A DNA stretch of 64,000 nucleotides from Bog-950 sp035299425 (GTDB lineage: Bacteria; Bacteroidota; Bacteroidia; Chitinophagales; LD1), in assembly GCA_035299425.1 (NCBI GenBank), contig DATGWP010000181.1, positions 1 to 64,000 of the forward strand, given 5' to 3'. Below the pieces are notes generated by a model that was given only the letters and a program-made list of their open reading frames with translations, had not been told where the DNA came from and did not search any database. The position numbers and the translations under genes are program-made. Of this stretch, positions 17,700 to 24,980 are shown in pieces (the stretch's first letter is position 1; each line of letters begins with the position of its first letter).

Positions 17700-18440
17700 A
17701 TGGGTCACAAAACAAGTCCTATAGCAAATCGCCTCGGTATTGTAAGAGGGTGGGAAAGTAACTGGTTCGGCGGCAGAGATGCAGCACAGAAACTGGTAGA
17801 AGACGAAAAAATCCGCCAGTACATCAAGGCGCGTATTCAGAAAGGTGGCATCAGCCGCGTGGTAATCGAAAGAACCATGAAGCGTGTTACTGTAACCATT
17901 CACACCAGCCGTCCGGGTATCATCATCGGCCGTGGCGGTGGCGAGGTTGACCGTGTAAAAGAAGAATTGAAAAAACTGACCAATAAAGATGTTCAGATTA
18001 ATATAGTAGAAATACGCCGCCCAGAGGTTGAGTCAGCTATTGTTGGCGAAACTGTTGCCAAGCAACTAGAGGCGCGTATCAACTACCGCCGTGCACTTAA
18101 AATGGCTATTGCATCTGCAATGCGTATGGGTGCCGAGGGTATCAAGATCCGTGTAAGCGGCCGTATAGGTGGCGCCGAAATGGCCCGTACCGAAGAATAC
18201 AAACAAGGCAGAACGCCACTGCATACCTGGAGAGCCGATATCGACTACTCTATTACCGAAGCACAAACCATTTATGGTAAAATCGGTATCAAAGTATGGA
18301 TCTGCAAGGGCGAAGTATATGGTAAGAAAGACCTTACCGGTGCTTTCTCTGGCGAACAGAAAGAAGAAAAGCGCTTGCCTAAGGGCAGAGTAGGTGGCGG
18401 CGAAAGAAGAGAGCGCGCACCAAGAGACAATAAGAAATAA
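17700..18440 (+). CDS. rpsC: 30S ribosomal protein S3
   Basis: A 246-residue small-subunit protein lining the mRNA entry channel. It starts MGHKTSPIANRLG, the normal family start; an upstream in-frame ATG at 17655 falls inside the promoter and was rejected. The KH domain shows RPGIIIGRGGGEVD, and the C-terminal S3 domain shows GRIGGAEMARTE and GRTPLHTWRADIDY. The C-terminal tail is basic and glycine rich. It is the first gene of a six-gene ribosomal block; its usual upstream partner rplV is absent here. Confidence 0.97.
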   Translation: MGHKTSPIANRLGIVRGWESNWFGGRDAAQKLVEDEKIRQYIKARIQKGGISRVVIERTMKRVTVTIHTSRPGIIIGRGGGEVDRVKEELKKLTNKDVQINIVEIRRPEVESAIVGETVAKQLEARINYRRALKMAIASAMRMGAEGIKIRVSGRIGGAEMARTEEYKQGRTPLHTWRADIDYSITEAQTIYGKIGIKVWICKGEVYGKKDLTGAFSGEQKEEKRLPKGRVGGGERRERAPRDNKK

Positions 18441-18503
18441 TTTTTTGTAGAGGCGTATTGCATACGTTTCTGTATTGAACAGTATAAGAAAAATTAAGTA
18501 ACA

Positions 18504-18926
18504 ATGTTATTACCTAAACGGACAAAGTGGAGAAAAACCCAAAAGGGTAGAGTAGCCGAAACCACCCAGCGTGGTGCTGAAATAGCTTTCGGAACTTACG
18601 CACTTAAATCATTAGAAAGCGGAAAGATAAGCAACAAACAAATTGAAGCTGCCCGTGTAGCCTTTACACGTTTTATGAAACGTGAAGGTAAAGTGTGGAT
18701 CCGCATATTCCCTGACAAGCCAATTACCAAGAAACCTTTGGAGGTACGTATGGGTAAAGGTAAGGGTAACCCAGAGGGCTGGGAAGCGCCAATCCAGGCT
18801 GGCCGTATCATTTTTGAAGTAGACGGTGTAAGCCGCGAAGTAGCTTTAGAGGCTATGATGCTGGCTGCGCACAAAATGAGCGTGAAAACCAAATTCATCA
18901 CCCGTCGCGATTCTGTAGAAGGATAA
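18504..18926 (+). CDS. rplP: 50S ribosomal protein L16
   Basis: A 140-residue large-subunit protein near the A-site and peptidyl transferase centre. MLLPKRTKWRKTQKGR at the N-terminus and VRMGKGKGNPEGWEAPI in the middle are family signatures. The 63-bp spacer after rpsC ends in an A-rich stretch (AAATTAAGTAACA) directly before the ATG, the initiation context usual in Bacteroidota instead of a Shine-Dalgarno sequence. Confidence 0.97.
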   Translation: MLLPKRTKWRKTQKGRVAETTQRGAEIAFGTYALKSLESGKISNKQIEAARVAFTRFMKREGKVWIRIFPDKPITKKPLEVRMGKGKGNPEGWEAPIQAGRIIFEVDGVSREVALEAMMLAAHKMSVKTKFITRRDSVEG

Positions 18927-18990
18927 TAATAAGTAGGAATGCGGATAGCGGAAGTAAAAACCGGAATCCAAAATCTAAAATTAAATAACA

Positions 18991-19209
18991 ATGGGAGCAA
19001 ATAAGAAAATAAATCACGAAGATATCCGCCAGTTTGTAACGGAGGACCTGATTTCTAAAATAGAGACAGACACCGCCGAATTAAAGAAGCTGGAGTTTAA
19101 CCACACCGTTACGCCGTTGGATAACCCGGTTAGTATTCGTGCAAAAAGAAGAGATATCGCTCGTCTTAAAACCGAATTAACAAAACGTACTAACGAGAAA
19201 AAAGCCTAA
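18991..19209 (+). CDS. rpmC: 50S ribosomal protein L29
   Basis: A 72-residue helical large-subunit protein at the polypeptide exit. The C-terminal half contains NPVSIRAKRRDIARLKTEL, the recognisable L29 helix. The order rplP-rpmC-rpsQ agrees with standard S10 operon order. A-rich sequence precedes the ATG. Confidence 0.95.
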   Translation: MGANKKINHEDIRQFVTEDLISKIETDTAELKKLEFNHTVTPLDNPVSIRAKRRDIARLKTELTKRTNEKKA

Positions 19210-19215
19210 CAGACA

Positions 19216-19470
19216 ATGGAAAGAAATTTAAGAAAAGAGAGAACTGGTATTGTTACCAGCGACAAAATGGATAAAACCATCACTGTTTCTATTGAAAGAA
19301 AGGTGAAGCACCCTATTTACGGCAAGTTCGTAAAAACTACCAAGAAGTTTAAAGCGCACGACGAAAAGAACGATGCTAAAACCGGCGATACTGTAAAGAT
19401 AAGCGAGACCCGCCCTTTGAGCAGAACAAAACGCTGGAGACTGGTAGAAGTAGTAGAAAGAGCTAAGTAA
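19216..19470 (+). CDS. rpsQ: 30S ribosomal protein S17
   Basis: An 84-residue OB-fold protein that binds 16S rRNA early in assembly. Signatures: RTGIVTSDKMDKTITV, HPIYGKFVK and GDTVKISETRPLSRTKRW. It begins 6 bp after the rpmC stop, indicating tight coupling. Confidence 0.97.
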   Translation: MERNLRKERTGIVTSDKMDKTITVSIERKVKHPIYGKFVKTTKKFKAHDEKNDAKTGDTVKISETRPLSRTKRWRLVEVVERAK

Positions 19471-19550
19471 GAAATTATTAAGGCTTTGCAGCCGCGCAAG
19501 CGAGGGCAAGAATTATATAGCCGATAATCACTCATAAACAATAACAGAAA

Positions 19551-19919
19551 ATGTTACAACAAGAATCGAGAGCCAATGTGGCCGACAATAGCGGAGCTAA
19601 AGAAGTTCTGGTTATCCGTGTAATAGGTGGTACCAAAAGAAGGTATGCCCGCATTGGAGATAAAGTAATAGTTGCCGTAAAGAAGGCTATGCCTACCGGT
19701 GGTGTAAAAAAAGGAAGCGTATCGCCTGCAGTAGTGGTAAGAACTACCAATGCTACCCGCAGAAAAGATGGTTCGTACATCCGCTTTGATGACAACGCAG
19801 TAGTGCTTTTAAATGCACAGGATGAGCCAAAAGGTACCCGTATCTTTGGACCAGTGGCCCGCGAACTGCGCGATAAACAATTTATGAAGATTGTTTCTTT
19901 GGCACCGGAAGTTCTTTAA
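19551..19919 (+). CDS. rplN: 50S ribosomal protein L14
   Basis: A 122-residue protein at the subunit interface. It begins MLQQESRANVADNSGAKEV, the family signature, and contains GDKVIVAVKKAMP and a C-terminal IFGPVARELRDKQFMKI. Full family length. Confidence 0.97.
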   Translation: MLQQESRANVADNSGAKEVLVIRVIGGTKRRYARIGDKVIVAVKKAMPTGGVKKGSVSPAVVVRTTNATRRKDGSYIRFDDNAVVLLNAQDEPKGTRIFGPVARELRDKQFMKIVSLAPEVL

Positions 19920-19962
19920 TTAAGTAGGTAATAGTTAACACGAAATACAAAAAAGATATTTT

Positions 19963-20271
19963 ATGAAGTTTCACGTAAAGAAGAACGACGAAGTAATCAT
20001 CATAGCTGGTGACGATAAAGGCAAAAAAGGCCGTGTGATAGAAGTTATCCGCGACAAGCAGCGTGTAATTGTTGATGGTGTAAACCTTGACAGCAAGCAC
20101 ACTAAGCCAAACGCCAAGAACCCTAACGGTGGTATCGTTAAGACTCCAGGCTCTATCCACATCAGCAACGTGCAATTGCTTAGCGAAGGCAAAGCTACCC
20201 GCGTAGGCCGTAAGGAAGAGAAAGGTAAGACTGTACGCGTTGCCCGCAAAACAGGCAAGCTGATAGACTAA
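19963..20271 (+). CDS. rplX: 50S ribosomal protein L24
   Basis: A 102-residue assembly initiator of the 50S subunit. The KOW motif appears as IIAGDDKGKKGRVIEV, and the C-terminus ends RKTGKLID as in other L24 proteins. It is the last gene of the block: a strong terminator follows within 50 bp, and rplE, which nearly always follows rplX, is missing. Confidence 0.97.
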   Translation: MKFHVKKNDEVIIIAGDDKGKKGRVIEVIRDKQRVIVDGVNLDSKHTKPNAKNPNGGIVKTPGSIHISNVQLLSEGKATRVGRKEEKGKTVRVARKTGKLID

Positions 20272-20317
20272 TTCAACCCCTAAATCTCCTGAAGGGGACT
20301 TAAATACAGAATACAAC

Positions 20318-20351
20318 AAAAAGGCGCCCGCTTTAGCGAGGCGCCTTTTTG
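20318..20351 (+). terminator. Terminator of the rpsC-rplX operon
   Basis: GGCGCC (20323-20328) pairs with GGCGCC (20340-20345), with an inner CGC/GCG extension, followed by TTTTTG. It closes the operon 46 bp after rplX. Confidence 0.85.
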
Positions 20352-20410
20352 TTTTGTATAAAGTGTAGTGCCTGGCAATCTTTCATTGCCGGCCAAAAAA
20401 GATACCGTGA

Positions 20411-20567
20411 ACAATCGTTGCCGTCTGCTTTAGCTGACGGACAACCAAGCCCCCTTTTTGGCTTTAGCCAAACATAGGCTATGCGAAGGCATATTCAACA
20501 CTACATTTTGGCTAAAGCCAATTAAGAATTGTGACTTCTCCGTTGGCTAAAGCCAACGGCAATGAAT
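20411..20567 (+). repeat. GCTTTAGC-hairpin intergenic repeat (family R2, copy 1)
   Basis: About 157 bp with four hairpins whose loops are TTTA or TAAA: CCGTC...GCTGACGG (20421-20440), TTGGCTTTAGCCAA, TTGGCTAAAGCCAA and CCGTTGGCTAAAGCCAACGG (20540-20559). It is nearly identical to copy 2, which lies 230 bp downstream in the same orientation. Confidence 0.9.
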
Positions 20568-20641
20568 GAGAGGCTCACTCATTAAAAATTAAGAAAGACG
20601 CCTGGCCATATAATAGCTACCCTGCAAAAAAATAAACTGAA
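20568..20641. other. Spacer between the two R2 copies
   Basis: This 74-bp unique segment has no ORF or hairpin. With both R2 copies it fills the gene-free region 20352-20870 between rplX and the WDKRFGG-repeat gene. Confidence 0.4.
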
Positions 20642-20797
20642 CCAATCATTGCCGTCAGCTTTAGCTGACGGACAACCAAGCCCCTTTTTGGCTTTAGCCA
20701 AACATAGGCTATGCGAAGGCATATTCAACACTACATTTTGGCTAAAGCCAATTAAGAATTGTGACTTCTCCGTTGGCTAAAGCCAACGGCAATGAAT
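20642..20797 (+). repeat. GCTTTAGC-hairpin intergenic repeat (family R2, copy 2)
   Basis: Same four hairpins as copy 1. The first stem is perfect here (CCGTCAGCTTTAGCTGACGG), whereas copy 1 has a T mismatch, and copy 1 has one extra C in the C-run. Such near identity over about 155 bp indicates recent duplication or gene conversion. Confidence 0.9.
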
Positions 20798-20870
20798 ATA
20801 CTCCAGCGGCTGCCTCCGCCACATAAATAAACACGCGCAGACCAGGATGCATGTATTATCTCAATACAAA

Positions 20871-22517
20871 CTACTCACTACTTTTCACCACCCGCTCCAC
20901 TACCGTTCTCTCTCCGGTATTTACCGCTACAAAATAAACCCCGCCAGGCAGGTAACTCAAATCCAGCATTTTGGTATAGCCGGTAGCTAAGTTTGTTTCT
21001 GTTTGCTGATAAACCACTTGCCCCATTAAACTGGTAATGGTAAACGTAGCATTGGCTACATGCTCACCGGTAAGTGCAATAGATAAATCTGAAGTAAACG
21101 GGTTAGGCCACACCTGTAGTTGGCTTGGTTCTTGTCTCTCGGTTCCTGGATCGATTGAGTTATATTGCTCCATGCAAAACTTCAGAATCCAATAATCCGC
21201 AGATGAATCGATACTTGCCATTGATTTTTCTCCACCTATTTCCGCACCACATGTACTAGCCACAAGGTAACACCCATCATGTGTTTGAACAGCATTTGCA
21301 ATGCTATTATTACCATTTACATGTATGGTTTTATCCCATTGTTTGTTACCAACTGAGTCAAGTTTAACTATCCAACTTTGAAGATCGCCAGTGTTACTCT
21401 CTGTTTTACTGCCACTAGCATCTGATCTTGAATTGCCGCTTAACAAGTATCCTCCATCTGTGGTCAGCGATACGCGTTTCAAATCATCCTCATCATTTCC
21501 ACCATAGCCTTTATCCCATAATTTGCTTCCGGCTGAATCAATCTTTACAATCCAATAATCAGCAGATCCATTATTGCCAACTTGGGTTTTGTCGCCGCTA
21601 ATATCTGAATATGACATACCGGCTAAAACAAAACCGTTATCCGAAGTTTGCAGTAAAGCGTGAAAGGTTTCGCCTCGAACTCCGCCAAATCGTTTATCCC
21701 ATTGCTTATTTCCTGAGGCATCTATTTTTACGATCCACATATTTGCATGAAGCCAGTCCCAGTTTGACTGGCTTTTGTCACCGCTAATGTTTGAATAAGA
21801 ATAGCCGCCTAACAGGTATCCTCCATCACTAGCCTGCACGATATCAAACATATAATCATAATTGTCACCACCAAAACGCTTGTCCCACATTTTGTTGCCG
21901 ATAGAATCTGTTTTAACCACCCAGTAATCACATCCCCCCCAATTTGGTTCGGTTTTATCGCCACTAATGGAGGAGAAAGAACTCCCACCCAATATATAAC
22001 CTCTATCAAGAGTTTGTTGAATACCCCATAATTCTTCACGCCCCGAACCCCCAAAACGCCTATCCCATTGTTTGTCGCCTAATGAATCTGTTTTTATTAG
22101 CCAATAATCAATATTACCGCGACTTGGCTGTGTTAAATCTCCGATTAATCCTGAACTTGTGTATGCGCTTATCGCATATCCGTTATCCTGCGCTTGGACA
22201 ACTTGAAAACTGAAATCTTGGTTTAGACCTCCAAAACGTTTATCCCACTCCTTATTTCCAGATGAATCAACTTTTACAATCCAAACATCTGAGGACGCAT
22301 AGGTTGTATCCCAATTCTGTTGTGTTTTATCTCCACTTACTGCTGAACGGGATGCACCTGACAAAATAAAACCTTTATCTACGGTTATTTTTAAAGAGTA
22401 AACATTATCACTCCTATTACCTCCAAATCTTTTATCCCATTGCTTTACATAGTGATACTGTGCGCTGCTTTGGTATAGTGGGCCAATTAAAAACAGGAAA
22501 GCAAAAAGGTATTTCAT
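20871..22517 (-). CDS. T9SS-exported WDKRFGG-repeat protein
   Basis: A 548-residue secreted protein with signal peptide (1-19, ending SSA). Residues about 25-445 contain seven repeats of roughly 55-60 residues built on WDKRFGG, GYxLxG/GFxLxG, SxxSGDKT and YWIVKxDSxGNK. This is the pattern of delta-60/SBBP-type beta-propeller proteins common among Bacteroidota surface proteins. The last repeat is degenerate (WDKTIHVNG). A T9SS type A sorting domain closes the protein (VWPNPFTSDLSI ... GGVYFVAVNTGERTVVERV). By eye the repeat section is more AT-rich than adjacent genes. Function unknown; ligand binding or adhesion is a guess. Confidence 0.88.
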   Translation of the reverse strand: MKYLFAFLFLIGPLYQSSAQYHYVKQWDKRFGGNRSDNVYSLKITVDKGFILSGASRSAVSGDKTQQNWDTTYASSDVWIVKVDSSGNKEWDKRFGGLNQDFSFQVVQAQDNGYAISAYTSSGLIGDLTQPSRGNIDYWLIKTDSLGDKQWDRRFGGSGREELWGIQQTLDRGYILGGSSFSSISGDKTEPNWGGCDYWVVKTDSIGNKMWDKRFGGDNYDYMFDIVQASDGGYLLGGYSYSNISGDKSQSNWDWLHANMWIVKIDASGNKQWDKRFGGVRGETFHALLQTSDNGFVLAGMSYSDISGDKTQVGNNGSADYWIVKIDSAGSKLWDKGYGGNDEDDLKRVSLTTDGGYLLSGNSRSDASGSKTESNTGDLQSWIVKLDSVGNKQWDKTIHVNGNNSIANAVQTHDGCYLVASTCGAEIGGEKSMASIDSSADYWILKFCMEQYNSIDPGTERQEPSQLQVWPNPFTSDLSIALTGEHVANATFTITSLMGQVVYQQTETNLATGYTKMLDLSYLPGGVYFVAVNTGERTVVERVVKSSE

Positions 22518-22615
22518 CGAATGAATTTAATTAATATTTCATGAGCATCTATCGCTCATCCACCATCCATTATACCATTACGTAAATCCGGTAAAATCTT
22601 AAAAGCGAAATGCTA

Positions 22616-22650
22616 CAGGGTATGTACAGCACTTTTGTGTACATACCCTG
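22616..22650. promoter_or_regulatory. 13-bp perfect inverted repeat, possible operator
   Basis: CAGGGTATGTACA (22616-22628) and TGTACATACCCTG (22638-22650) are perfect inverted repeats separated by 9 nt. There is no T-run on either side, so it is unlikely to be a terminator. It lies between the divergent WDKRFGG-repeat gene and elaA, suiting an operator for either. Confidence 0.5.
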
Positions 22651-22730
22651 CATATGGTTTGGGGCAGTTGCCAATATGTGTTGGTTCAAAAGCATGTCTG
22701 CACCCTACTCATTTCTTTTAAATTAGCCGC

Positions 22731-23174
22731 ATGATTACCTGGCAACTAAAACCCTTCAACGCCCTAACCCTTACCGAACTTTATAATATACTGCAGCTGC
22801 GCAGCGAGGTGTTTGTAGTAGAGCAAACCTGCCCCTACCTGGACCCCGATGGCAAAGACTTTAACTGCCACCACCTGATGGGGTATGTGGGCAGCGATTT
22901 AGCCGCGTACAGCCGGCTGGTAGAGCCGGGTATAAGTTACGATGAAGTGAGTATTGGCCGCGTAATAACCTCGCCTAAATACCGCGGTAAAGAGTTTGGC
23001 AAGCTGCTGATGCAGCAATCGATAGCCGAGATTGAAAAGCTATATGGGCATGTGCCTATACGCATAGGTGCACAGGCATACCTAAAAAAGTTTTATGAAG
23101 GCTTTGGCTTTATTGATTTAGACCAACCTTATATGGAAGATGGCATACCGCATATAAAAATGCTGCGGGAGTAA
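22731..23174 (+). CDS. elaA: GNAT family N-acetyltransferase, ElaA type
   Basis: A 147-residue acyl-CoA N-acyltransferase. It matches E. coli ElaA along its length: LRSEVFVVEQTCPYLDPDGKD near residue 27, VSIGRVITSPKYRGKEFGKLLM with the acetyl-CoA-binding RxxGxG-like loop near 80-95, and GAQAYLKKFYEGFGF and EDGIPHIKM at the C-terminus. The acceptor substrate of ElaA is not established. It appears to be monocistronic; a long imperfect hairpin repeat follows. Confidence 0.92.
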   Translation: MITWQLKPFNALTLTELYNILQLRSEVFVVEQTCPYLDPDGKDFNCHHLMGYVGSDLAAYSRLVEPGISYDEVSIGRVITSPKYRGKEFGKLLMQQSIAEIEKLYGHVPIRIGAQAYLKKFYEGFGFIDLDQPYMEDGIPHIKMLRE

Positions 23175-23239
23175 TTGTATTGGCTGTTTAAGTCCTCACC
23201 TTGAGGGAGCAGGGCTGTTTCATTCTAACAAAAAAAAAT

Positions 23240-23382
23240 GGCGTCATTGCGAGGAGTTCCGATGCTTTGATCGGGATGACGAAGCAATCTCCGGACTATG
23301 AAAGACCCCATGGAGCTTTAGGTACCCGCCAGTAGTTGGGGGATTGCTTCGTCGGTCAGAGCACCTCCTCGCAATGACGTCG
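23240..23382. repeat. Long inverted-repeat element with CGTCATTGCGAGGAG ends (family R3)
   Basis: CGTCATTGCGAGGAG (23242-23256) is inverted as CTCCTCGCAATGACG (23365-23379). Nested inside, GACGAAGCAATC (23278-23289) is inverted as GATTGCTTCGTC (23342-23353). The element resembles the TCATTGCGAGGAG REP-like repeat that I recall in several unrelated bacterial phyla. It lies between convergent elaA and the DUF6150-like gene. Confidence 0.85.
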
Positions 23383-23441
23383 CTCTATGTTTGGGTTAGA
23401 ATGATACAGCCCCTTGGAGGATGTATTAGGCATTGCCACAT

Positions 23442-23783
23442 CTAATACATCTTCTGTTTCTTGCTGCTGTTCTTCCAGCCGGCTTCGCTTTTATACTCGG
23501 CGAAAAAGATTTTGATATCGGCCTCGCTGGCATACTCGCAAAAGAAGATTTTCTTTTTAGCCTCGCTGGCGTATTGGGTAAAAAACCAAACGCCATTGTT
23601 ATCACCGGCATCGCTGGCATACTGGCCTTTGTAAACTACCAGGTCGGCTTCGCTTTTATACTTTACTACATATACTTTTACATCGGCCTCGCTCTTATAC
23701 TTTACCGAATACACCTTTTGACCGGTGGCAGAATAAAAAGCGAACAGCATAAGTGCAACTGAAAACAATAAAGCTTTTTTCAT
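23442..23783 (-). CDS. Small secreted YxSEAD-repeat protein (DUF6150-like)
   Basis: A 113-residue protein with signal peptide (1-21). The mature part is six tandem units of about 13-15 residues with the core Y[KA]S[ED]A preceded by alternating aromatic/hydrophobic residues (VYVVKYKSEADLV, IFFCEYASEADIK), ending in GWKNSSKKQKMY. This matches my recollection of the DUF6150 family. The regular alternation suggests one beta-strand per unit, possibly a small beta-solenoid. One GDNNGVW insertion interrupts the third unit. Function unknown. It is convergent with elaA. Confidence 0.8.
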   Translation of the reverse strand: MKKALLFSVALMLFAFYSATGQKVYSVKYKSEADVKVYVVKYKSEADLVVYKGQYASDAGDNNGVWFFTQYASEAKKKIFFCEYASEADIKIFFAEYKSEAGWKNSSKKQKMY

Positions 23784-23852
23784 ACATGTTGTTTATGGAT
23801 TAAAAATAAAAAACGGATGTAAGTGCCGGCAATATTATTTTGCGAGCCCTAA

Positions 23853-23876
23853 AATTCGTTTTTTAAAAAACGAATT
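23853..23876. promoter_or_regulatory. 24-bp perfect palindrome upstream of the cytochrome gene
   Basis: AATTCGTTTTTT followed directly by AAAAAACGAATT forms a perfect palindrome 43 bp before the cytochrome start codon. The 11-bp direct repeat TTTGTAACCC(T) follows twice at about 23887-23907. Both are candidates for regulator binding; the regulator is unknown. Confidence 0.45.
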
Positions 23877-23919
23877 GTATTTTGCATTTGTAACCCTTTT
23901 GTAACCCTAACCCCTAATT

Positions 23920-24885
23920 ATGAAAACTTTTTTACGTGTATTGTTATACCTCCTTATAGTGGTGGTAGTGGCCGTAGTAGGCTTTGTATCTTTTATACAG
24001 GTGCGCGGCATTCCTAAGTATGAAGTAGATAAAATCGATTTTCCGCAGGTAGAAACAGACTCTAACCTGGTAGCCAACGGACAAAAAATTGCTGCCGTAC
24101 AGTGTATAGTTTGCCACCGCGGCAGCGATGGGAAACTATCGGGCAGGTTGCTGAGCGAAATTCCTTCAGATTTTGGCGAGATATATTCTGCCAATATTAC
24201 CCAAAGCAAAGAACACGGCATTGGCAATTGGACGGATGAGCAACTGGCCTACCTTATACGCACCGGTGTTAAACCCGATGGCCAGTATTTGCCTGTTTAC
24301 ATGCCTAAGTTTCCGCACATGAGCGAGTACGATTTGAAGAGCGTAATTGCCTTCCTGCATTCCGATGCACCTTATGTTCAGGCGTCTGAAATTCCAAAGA
24401 TTCCCAGTAAGCCATCTTTTCTTACCAAATTTTTATGTTTAGTAGCTTTCAAAAAAATACCTTACCCGGCAGCGCCTATTGCCCACCCGGATAGTAACAA
24501 GGCAGTAGAATTTGGGCACTACCTGGTTACAGGCCGATACGATTGTTACCCTTGCCACTCGGCCGATTTTAAAACACTGAACATGGAGTTTCCTGAAAAG
24601 ACAGGCGGCTTTATGGGTGGCGGCAACAAAATGATTTCGCTGGATGGTAAAGAAAGACTGACCGCCAACATTACACCCGATGAAGAAACCGGCATAGGCC
24701 GCTGGACCTATGAAGACTTTGCAAATGCCATGCTGCGCTCTAAAAATAAAGACGGCCACACCCTGCGCGACCCTATGCTACCCTATAATGGTATGACAGA
24801 AACGGAACTAAAATCTATATGGGCATACATACAAACCGTACCTAAAATAAGCAATAAGGTTGACCGTAAATGGGACCAGGATTAA
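23920..24885 (+). CDS. Membrane-anchored diheme c-type cytochrome
   Basis: A 321-residue protein with an N-terminal membrane anchor (about 5-25) and two cytochrome c domains. Heme 1 is bound by C62-I-V-C65-H66, with a likely Met ligand at M128 (LPVYMPKF). Heme 2 is bound by C209-Y-P-C212-H213, with a likely Met in DPMLPYNGM near 285. Each domain ends with a family-typical helix (SEYDLKSVIAFLH, TETELKSIWAYIQ). It should act in periplasmic electron transfer; the partner cannot be identified from neighbours. A palindrome and direct repeats lie in its upstream region, and a terminator follows. Confidence 0.92.
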   Translation: MKTFLRVLLYLLIVVVVAVVGFVSFIQVRGIPKYEVDKIDFPQVETDSNLVANGQKIAAVQCIVCHRGSDGKLSGRLLSEIPSDFGEIYSANITQSKEHGIGNWTDEQLAYLIRTGVKPDGQYLPVYMPKFPHMSEYDLKSVIAFLHSDAPYVQASEIPKIPSKPSFLTKFLCLVAFKKIPYPAAPIAHPDSNKAVEFGHYLVTGRYDCYPCHSADFKTLNMEFPEKTGGFMGGGNKMISLDGKERLTANITPDEETGIGRWTYEDFANAMLRSKNKDGHTLRDPMLPYNGMTETELKSIWAYIQTVPKISNKVDRKWDQD

Positions 24886-24925
24886 CAGCCCAACTTTTAC
24901 CGCAAGATTGAAGGAATCTTAAGGT

Positions 24926-24959
24926 AAACCCCGCAGCAAGTAATTGCGCGGGGTTTTTT
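24926..24959 (+). terminator. Terminator of the diheme cytochrome gene
   Basis: AAACCCCGC (24926-24934) pairs with GCGGGGTTT (24948-24956) and continues into a T-run to 24959. Confidence 0.85.
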
Positions 24960-24980
24960 ATTGCATTACAGTAGGGTTAA

